DNA of 12,521 nucleotides. Origin: LSUCC0057 sp042091915. GTDB lineage: Bacteria; Pseudomonadota; Gammaproteobacteria; Pseudomonadales; Porticoccaceae. Every line of letters starts with the position of its first letter. Position 1 is the first letter of the stretch. Below, piece after piece: positions 7,379 to 12,521 of this stretch. The stretch spans positions 1 to 12,521 of the forward strand of contig JBELGO010000051.1 in NCBI GenBank assembly GCA_042091915.1, given 5' to 3'. The notes beneath the pieces were generated by a model. The model ran no database searches. It saw only the letters and a list, made by a program, of their open reading frames with translations, and was not told the origin of the DNA. Position numbers and translations under genes: made by a program.

Positions 7379-8032
7379 ATGAAACATCCTTTTTTTACTG
7401 GCTGGCACGCGCTTCGAGCGGTGACTTTGTTGTTTACTATGCTGTTGTCGGGCTGCTCTTTCTTGGCGCCTGAACCACCGGCAGATCAAACCGATATCTG
7501 TGAGATTTTTGCCGAGCAGCCAGATTGGTACGACTATGCGAGCAGTTCGCAAAAGAAGTGGGGGACGCCAATTGCCACGCAAATGGCCTTTATACAAAAA
7601 GAGTCCTCTTTTCGCAGTCATATTCGTCCCGATCGGGAGTGGTTGCTGGGCATCATTCCCTGGGCACGGCCCTCTTCTGCATTTGGCTATGCACAGGCGC
7701 AAGATCCTGTGTGGGGAGAGTATTTGGCGGAAACAGGTACAGTGTTCAGTCGTCGCACCCATATGAAGCACGCTACTGACTTTATAGGGTGGTACAACAA
7801 GCGCAGCCAGCTCATTCTGAACATCTCTTTGTTTGATCCCGCGCAGCTCTATTTAGCCTACCATGAGGGGCAAGGGGGATATGCGCGTGGAAGCTATAAA
7901 TCCAAACCCCAAGTTCGCCGGTCGGCAGCGCAAGTGGCGGGTATGGCCAAACGTTACACGGCCCAATTGCAGCGTTGTGAATCCACTTACCGCTGCGATA
8001 AATTTTATCAGGTATGGCCGTTTTGTAATTAG
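7379..8032 (+). CDS. Outer-membrane lipoprotein with lytic transglycosylase (SLT)-like domain
   Basis: The 217-residue product has a lipoprotein signal peptide: basic N terminus, hydrophobic core and lipobox LLSGC with Cys26. Ser at +2 favours sorting to the outer membrane. The start is supported by GAGGG at 7369-7373, 5 nt before the ATG. The mature region shows the SLT pattern: IQKESSF with candidate catalytic Glu75, then SAFGYAQAQ (G..Q motif), then YLAYHEGQGGY, which matches the C-terminal AYN-G motif of soluble lytic transglycosylases. The spacing fits one compact lysozyme-like domain. Cleavage of peptidoglycan in the periplasm is therefore likely but not proven; the segment between the first two motifs (RPDREWLLGIIPWARPS) differs from classic Slt. 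It diverges from the secretion operon and ends before a shared hairpin. Confidence 0.82.
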   Translation: MKHPFFTGWHALRAVTLLFTMLLSGCSFLAPEPPADQTDICEIFAEQPDWYDYASSSQKKWGTPIATQMAFIQKESSFRSHIRPDREWLLGIIPWARPSSAFGYAQAQDPVWGEYLAETGTVFSRRTHMKHATDFIGWYNKRSQLILNISLFDPAQLYLAYHEGQGGYARGSYKSKPQVRRSAAQVAGMAKRYTAQLQRCESTYRCDKFYQVWPFCN

Positions 8033-8046
8033 CTGTACTACTCGTA

Positions 8047-8070
8047 AAGGGCTGCCCAAAGGCAGCCCTT
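8047..8070. terminator. Bidirectional hairpin between convergent lipoprotein and aqpZ genes
   Basis: AAGGGCTGCC (8047-8056), loop CAAA, GGCAGCCCTT (8061-8070) form a perfect 10-bp GC-rich stem in the 59-nt gap between two convergent genes. T runs are short (TT within the plus-strand stem; TTT on the minus strand), but position and strength fit a shared terminator. Confidence 0.75.
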
Positions 8071-8091
8071 GCAGTATGTCTGCGGGGAAGT

Positions 8092-8778
8092 TTAGCTATC
8101 GCGTCCAATAAAGCGATAAACACTGGCGCCGAGTAGTGCGCCAATAACAGGTGCTACCCAGAAAGCCCACAATTGATCAATCGCCCAGTCACCAACATAG
8201 AGAGCAACGCCTGTGCTGCGAGCTGGGTTGACGGATGTGTTAGTGACAGGAATAGTAATTAGGTGAATGAGAGTTAAGCACAGTCCGATGGCTATTGGTG
8301 CAAACCCTGCGGGTGCGCGCTTGTCTGTAGCGCCAATAATGACTAGCAAAAAGACCATGGTCATCACCACTTCTGCGATTAGTGCTGAAGTTAAGCTAAA
8401 CCCGTGAGGAGAGTGTTCGCCGTAACCATTTGAAGCGAAACCTGCGCTGACATCGAACCCCGGCTGACCTGATGCAATAGCAAACAACACACCACCTGCA
8501 ATTAAACCACCGATAACCTGGGCAACAATGTAAGGGGCTAGCTCTTTGCCTTCAAAACGGCCGGCAGCCCACAAGCCCACTGAAACAGCTGGATTGAGAT
8601 GACAGCCAGAGATATGGCCGATGGCATAAGCCATGGTGACAACAGTGAGACCGAACGCGATAGAGACGCCCAAGTAACCGATGCCTAGCTCGGGTATGCC
8701 AGCAGCCAAAACGGCGCTACCACAGCCCCCGAGCACTAACCAAAAGGTGCCGAATAGTTCAGCTGCGTATTTATTCAT
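8092..8778 (-). CDS. aqpZ: Aquaporin Z, water channel
   Basis: The 228-residue inner-membrane protein closely resembles E. coli AqpZ (231 residues, from memory) along its whole length. Both pore loops carry NPA motifs: HLNPAV (62-64) and SVNPARS (184-186). The aromatic/arginine selectivity residues of a water-specific channel are present: Phe42, His172, Thr181 and Arg187. This argues against a glycerol facilitator. Six membrane helices are evident, with the conserved GFASNGYGEHSPHG loop between helices 3 and 4. The start MNKYAAELFGTFWLV is chosen because AAGGAA lies 9 nt upstream; an in-frame ATG at 8808 would add ten unconserved residues and place this ribosome site inside the gene. It is monocistronic, convergent with the SLT lipoprotein and divergent from the protease. 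Confidence 0.96.
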   Translation of the reverse strand: MNKYAAELFGTFWLVLGGCGSAVLAAGIPELGIGYLGVSIAFGLTVVTMAYAIGHISGCHLNPAVSVGLWAAGRFEGKELAPYIVAQVIGGLIAGGVLFAIASGQPGFDVSAGFASNGYGEHSPHGFSLTSALIAEVVMTMVFLLVIIGATDKRAPAGFAPIAIGLCLTLIHLITIPVTNTSVNPARSTGVALYVGDWAIDQLWAFWVAPVIGALLGASVYRFIGRDS

Positions 8779-8842
8779 GGTGATAATTTCCTTGTTTAGT
8801 TTTATCAAATGCTAAAGTGCTACGCGGTGAAAGGATAAATCG

Positions 8843-8859
8843 ATATAGGTAACCTATAT
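8843..8859. promoter_or_regulatory. 17-bp dyad, candidate operator between aqpZ and the protease gene
   Basis: ATATAGGTAACCTATAT has two perfect 8-bp arms around a central A. It lies 65 nt upstream of the aqpZ start and 174 nt upstream of the protease start. On the minus strand a TTCTGC/TATATC pair with 16-nt spacing would place the dyad across the spacer and -10 of an aqpZ promoter, but those boxes are weak. The arm length makes a regulator site more likely than chance. The regulator is not identifiable. Confidence 0.45.
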
Positions 8860-8953
8860 TCGTGCAGAAACCACATCGATAGGGCGATTTTAGTGTTAAA
8901 GCAGCTCTCGAATCTAGCGTTTTAACTAATAGATAACTAACGTTACTATGGTT

Positions 8954-8968
8954 GGAGGCTGTATGTAA
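8954..8968 (+). other. Start-stop minimal ORF with strong ribosome site in the protease leader
   Basis: GGAGG (8954-8958) is followed by a 4-nt spacer and ATG TAA (8963-8968), 67 nt before the protease ATG. This is a better ribosome site than the one before the protease itself (GGGTGA at 9022-9027). It could capture ribosomes in the leader or be a chance sequence. No product is expected. Confidence 0.3.
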
Positions 8969-9032
8969 AAATCTCGTGTGCAAAATGGCAAAGTTTCTTG
9001 CTAACCATGCACTGACTGCTCGGGTGATAGTT

Positions 9033-12000
9033 ATGCGACGTTTCATTGGTGCTGCTTGTCTGGCTGCAACTTTAACTGCTTGTGGCGGTGGTGGAGGGAG
9101 TAGCGGCCCAGCTAATAGCCCGCCAACAGCCGATGCGGGTGTTGATCAAGTAGTGTTAGCGGGTGAGACGGTGATGCTATCTGCCCAAGCTAGCAGCGAT
9201 AGTGACGGCTCTTTAGATAGTTACCTTTGGCAGCAGGTCTCTGGCGATCCTGTCGAGCTCAGTGCAGAGGACAATGCAGAGGTAAGCTTCTCTTCAGCGG
9301 CAATATCTATCGATCAGACACTGCAATTTCGTCTGACCGTCACCGATAACGATGGCAGTAGCCGCAGCGATACGGTCGCAATTACTGTTAATGCAGCGCA
9401 ACCCACTGCTAGCGCTGGTGTAGATGGAGTAGTTGCCAATACCGGATCATTTGCTCTGGACGCTTCCGGAAGCAGTGATCTGGGGGGTGGAATTGCCACC
9501 TACAACTGGGTTCAGCTAAATGGGCCGGGAGTCACACTAAGTGATGCTGGTGCGATCTCTCCCGTTGTTACTGTTCCAGAAATCTCCTCTGACACACTGT
9601 TGCGGTTTAGATTAACGGTGCTCGACGATTACAGTGAGAGTGATACTGACAGTGTCGAAGTGACTGTTAACTTTGCCAGCCCGATCGCCGACGCAGGAGA
9701 GAATCAAAGTATCGGTGAGCGGCGCAGTGTCTTTTTAGATGGAGCTGACAGCTTTGATAGTGGTGGCGCGTTGGCAAGCTACTTTTGGACTCAACTCAGT
9801 GGTCCCGCTGTCTCGCTTACCGGTGCTGATACCAGCACGGCTCGGTTTACTGCCCCTAGTGTTGATGGGGAAGAGGCCGGGCCGCTAGATCTCTCATTTC
9901 AGCTGACGGTCACCGATAATTTGGGTTCTGTCGATACAGATGTTGTCTCCGTTCAAGTCACTAATACCTTGATAGCGCCAGTCGCTGATGGTGGTGATAA
10001 TAAAACTGTGGATACTACCGGAGCCAGTTCAAGTTCGCCCGTTTCAACCAGCCTGATGGGAGATGAAAGTAGTGACCCTGATGGGGCGATTGTCAGTTAT
10101 CTTTGGGAGCAAACTTCTTTAGCAGATCCCAATGTGCAGTTGAGCGGTATCGATCAAGCGCAGGCAACGGTCACGGTTGATTCTGAGCTGGACGAAGATA
10201 TTGAACTGTTCTTTCGACTCACCGTGACTGATAACGAGGGACAAACAGATAGCGATACAGTAAAAGTAACCGCACTAGCACCCAGAGAGATGGTCTCTGA
10301 TCTGACTATTAGCGGCACCATCACCATAGCGCCTGCGAGCCAGCTCGACAGCGATATTAACGATTCAGCAACAACGCCTCTGCCAAATGGGGAGTTTGTC
10401 TCTGCACAGTTGATGCCAAGCCCTTCGATCGTTGGAGGCTATGTGAATATTGCCAATCAAGGTAGTGACGGCAATTCTTTTGCTGATGGCGATGTTTACG
10501 ATACCTACCGCGTAACCCTTTTAGAGGGCCAAAGTGTGCTGCTTTTGATCGGTAGCCGCACCGATGCGGATCTCGATTTATGGCTTTATAACCTCGATGG
10601 AGACGTTGTTGATTCATCCCTCAGTTACTCGTCAAATGAGAGCGTAGTGGCGCCGGCCGATGGCGAGTATTTTATTGATGTCGAGGCATGGTCGGGGTTT
10701 TCTACTTACAATTTGGCTATTGGTCTAGATGAAGCAATAGCCAGCAACGGCTTCCGCTTGAGTGATGAATTTGTTGCCTCGCAAATAATTGCCAAGGCCA
10801 GCGAAAATCAATTTGCAAAGGCTTCTCAGGCAATCGCGACAGTCGGTATACAGCAGATCTCAAGGGGTAATAATGGCGTAGAGCTGTACCAGCTTTTACC
10901 TACATCTACAGCGCGCCTGCAGGCTATGCAATCGGCCAACTCTCGCCGACAAATAGGGGTAGACCAACAACAACGTTACTCTACTTTGCTGGCAGCTAAA
11001 CAGTTGCAACAAAGTGGTGCTGTGCAGTTTGCTCACCCCAATTACAAGCGCAAGGCAATGGCGCGCCCCAACGACCCGCGCTACAACCAGCAGTGGCACT
11101 ATCCCTTGATCGATTTAGACTTAGCCTGGGATATTGTCGTAGATGTCCACCCATCAGGTGTAGTCGCCGCAGTGATTGATACAGGTTCGTTACCGGACCA
11201 CCCAGATTTAACCGGGCAATTTATCGACGGTTATGACTTCATTAGTAATGCGTCCAGTAGTGGTGATGGCGATGGTATAGATAGCGATCCTACCGACCCA
11301 GGTGATGGTGGCGGCTCCGCGAGCAGTTTTCATGGCACCCATGTCGCAGGCACTATTGCCGCAGCCAGCAATAATGGTATTGGCGTCAGTGGTGTTGCCT
11401 GGAAAACAGCGACAACAGTTCTTCCCTTGAGAGTGCTCGGTGAGTTTGGCGGCACAACCTACGATGTTGTCCAGGCTATTCGCTATGCCGGTGGGTTGAG
11501 CAACGACTCGGGCATAACGTTGCCAACCCCTGCTGACATTATCAACCTTAGCTTGGGCGGAGGGGGTGGTTGCTCTAGCTTAGAGCAAGACACATTCGAT
11601 GAAGTTCGCGCAGCCGGGGTATTAGTTGCAGTTGCAGCAGGTAATGACTCTGAAAATGCGGCTAATTTTTCGCCGGCAAACTGTGAAGGGGTATTCACCG
11701 TGAGTGCCGTCGATGCTACCCGAGAGCTGGCTTGGTACTCAAACTTTGGAGACACCATTGAGGTGGCCGCGCCGGGCGGGGATACCTCACGAGACAGCGA
11801 TGGCGACGGCTACCCCGATGGTGTTCTGAGTACATTGGCAGATGATACAAGCAGCTCATTGCAGTACGAGTATACTTTTTATCAAGGAACCTCAATGGCG
11901 ACACCGCACTTTGCCGGTGTTCTGGCCTTAATGAAATCAGCCAATCCCGATCTTACCCCCGAATACGTCGATGTGTTGTTGGCATCAGGGGCGATGACGG

Positions 12001-12521
12001 ACGATATTGGCGATACGGGGCAGGATTCGCTTTTTGGATGGGGGCTCGTGAACGCCCGCAAAGCAGTTGCTGCGGCTATTGATGTCACTGGAGAACCTCT
12101 GCCTGCTTTGTTGGTATTGAGCCCTTCGCGAGTGAACTTTGGTACCAGCTATACCCGTGCAATGCTGACAGCCAGAAATGCCGGTGGTGGAGAGCTTGAG
12201 GTGGTATCGGTAGTATCGTCGCAGCCTTGGTTAACGCTAGAAGAGCCGGCCAGTGGTGATGGTCTCGGTGTTTATACACTTTTGGTTGACCGCGATGGTT
12301 TAGCTGCAGGGAGCTACTCGGCACAAGTGACGTTTAATTCCGATGCCAATCAACGTATTGTCGAAGTGAGTATGTTTGTCAGTGACAGCGATTTTTCGCC
12401 CCAGGTTGGCCCCATTTACGCTTTACTGATTAATAACGATACTGAGGAGGTTGTTGCAGATCAGGCGTTAGTCGAGCTCGAGGGTGAATACAGTTACAGT
12501 TTTGATTCTCTCTCTGCAGGG
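9033..12521 (+). CDS. Lipoprotein subtilisin-family (S8) serine protease with PKD and PPC domains (3' end outside window)
   Basis: The frame stays open for 1163 codons to the right edge. The start at 9033 gives a lipoprotein signal peptide with lipobox LTAC, Cys17, then GGGGGSSG; Gly at +2 suggests the outer membrane. An in-frame ATG at 8985 would add 16 residues and has no ribosome site. Four PKD-like domains start near residues 30, 123, 216 and 315 (PxADAG ... FRLTVTDN). A region beginning ISGTITIAP near 425 leads to a PPC-like domain at about 487-568 (DTYRVTLLEGQ..., DADLDLWLY). A prodomain-like segment spans 577-680. The S8 catalytic domain runs from about 680 to 1015: Asp716 (AVIDTG), His767 (HGTHVAG), oxyanion Asn871 (AAGN) and Ser954 (GTSMATPH) are all present. 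Cys847 and Cys884 may pair. Asp-rich loops at 745-758 and 921-926 (DSDGDG) suggest calcium sites. A BACON-like beta domain follows from about 1027. Substrate unknown; probably a surface or released degradative protease. Confidence 0.93.
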   Translation, partial: MRRFIGAACLAATLTACGGGGGSSGPANSPPTADAGVDQVVLAGETVMLSAQASSDSDGSLDSYLWQQVSGDPVELSAEDNAEVSFSSAAISIDQTLQFRLTVTDNDGSSRSDTVAITVNAAQPTASAGVDGVVANTGSFALDASGSSDLGGGIATYNWVQLNGPGVTLSDAGAISPVVTVPEISSDTLLRFRLTVLDDYSESDTDSVEVTVNFASPIADAGENQSIGERRSVFLDGADSFDSGGALASYFWTQLSGPAVSLTGADTSTARFTAPSVDGEEAGPLDLSFQLTVTDNLGSVDTDVVSVQVTNTLIAPVADGGDNKTVDTTGASSSSPVSTSLMGDESSDPDGAIVSYLWEQTSLADPNVQLSGIDQAQATVTVDSELDEDIELFFRLTVTDNEGQTDSDTVKVTALAPREMVSDLTISGTITIAPASQLDSDINDSATTPLPNGEFVSAQLMPSPSIVGGYVNIANQGSDGNSFADGDVYDTYRVTLLEGQSVLLLIGSRTDADLDLWLYNLDGDVVDSSLSYSSNESVVAPADGEYFIDVEAWSGFSTYNLAIGLDEAIASNGFRLSDEFVASQIIAKASENQFAKASQAIATVGIQQISRGNNGVELYQLLPTSTARLQAMQSANSRRQIGVDQQQRYSTLLAAKQLQQSGAVQFAHPNYKRKAMARPNDPRYNQQWHYPLIDLDLAWDIVVDVHPSGVVAAVIDTGSLPDHPDLTGQFIDGYDFISNASSSGDGDGIDSDPTDPGDGGGSASSFHGTHVAGTIAAASNNGIGVSGVAWKTATTVLPLRVLGEFGGTTYDVVQAIRYAGGLSNDSGITLPTPADIINLSLGGGGGCSSLEQDTFDEVRAAGVLVAVAAGNDSENAANFSPANCEGVFTVSAVDATRELAWYSNFGDTIEVAAPGGDTSRDSDGDGYPDGVLSTLADDTSSSLQYEYTFYQGTSMATPHFAGVLALMKSANPDLTPEYVDVLLASGAMTDDIGDTGQDSLFGWGLVNARKAVAAAIDVTGEPLPALLVLSPSRVNFGTSYTRAMLTARNAGGGELEVVSVVSSQPWLTLEEPASGDGLGVYTLLVDRDGLAAGSYSAQVTFNSDANQRIVEVSMFVSDSDFSPQVGPIYALLINNDTEEVVADQALVELEGEYSYSFDSLSAG

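Noticed and set aside
7355..7771. 138-codon minus-strand frame opposite the SLT-like lipoprotein
   Set aside because: No recognisable domain and lies over the lipoprotein gene, which has a lipobox, ribosome site and conserved motifs.
8771..9046. 91-codon minus-strand frame covering the aqpZ/protease intergenic region
   Set aside because: Mixed composition, no motif, overlaps both the aqpZ start and the protease signal peptide. More likely non-coding regulatory DNA.
1..12521. Mobile element, CRISPR array or tRNA genes
   Set aside because: No transposase, integrase, regularly spaced direct repeats or cloverleaf with CCA seen; genes are tightly packed and ordinary in composition.

Overview
The window looks like chromosomal DNA of a free-living, probably marine, Gram-negative gammaproteobacterium. 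That is inference from the gene set: a LapEBC-like type I secretion operon beside a large cadherin/propeller adhesin, an AqpZ very close to the Enterobacteria/Pseudomonas type, two outer-membrane lipoproteins, and a multidomain subtilase with PKD repeats. Base composition is roughly balanced and looks even across the window. I see no tRNA, rRNA, insertion sequence, CRISPR array or phage gene.

Layout. (1) Positions 1-2558, plus strand: the C-terminal part of a very large secreted protein whose start lies left of the window. It has a cadherin-like domain, then eight tandem repeats of about 60 residues (probable beta-propeller), then a C-terminal module that probably carries the type I secretion signal. 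(2) Positions 2571-7265, minus strand: a compact three-gene operon read in the order TolC-like outer-membrane channel, ABC exporter with a degenerate C39 domain, HlyD-like adaptor. The genes overlap (TAATG junction, then an 11-nt overlap), so they are probably translationally coupled. The operon ends tail to tail with the adhesin, 12 nt apart, in a region of two hairpins. (3) Positions 7379-8032, plus: a lipoprotein with a lytic-transglycosylase-like (SLT) fold signature, divergent from the secretion operon across a 113-nt region with two small palindromes. (4) Positions 8092-8778, minus: aquaporin Z, convergent with the lipoprotein across a strong hairpin. (5) Position 9033 to the right edge, plus: a lipoprotein subtilisin-family (S8) protease with four PKD domains and a PPC-like domain ahead of its prodomain and catalytic domain. 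It runs off the window.

How they fit together. The adhesin fragment and the exporter operon are very likely substrate and secretion machine: channel in the outer membrane, adaptor across the periplasm, ATPase in the inner membrane. The exporter's peptidase-like domain lacks a catalytic cysteine, as expected when the substrate keeps a C-terminal signal and has no cleaved leader. The transglycosylase-like lipoprotein could help the envelope accommodate this machinery, but only adjacency suggests it. AqpZ and the protease have no evident functional link to the secretion genes. The aqpZ/protease intergenic region holds a 17-bp dyad and a minimal start-stop ORF, the most unusual regulatory-looking elements here.
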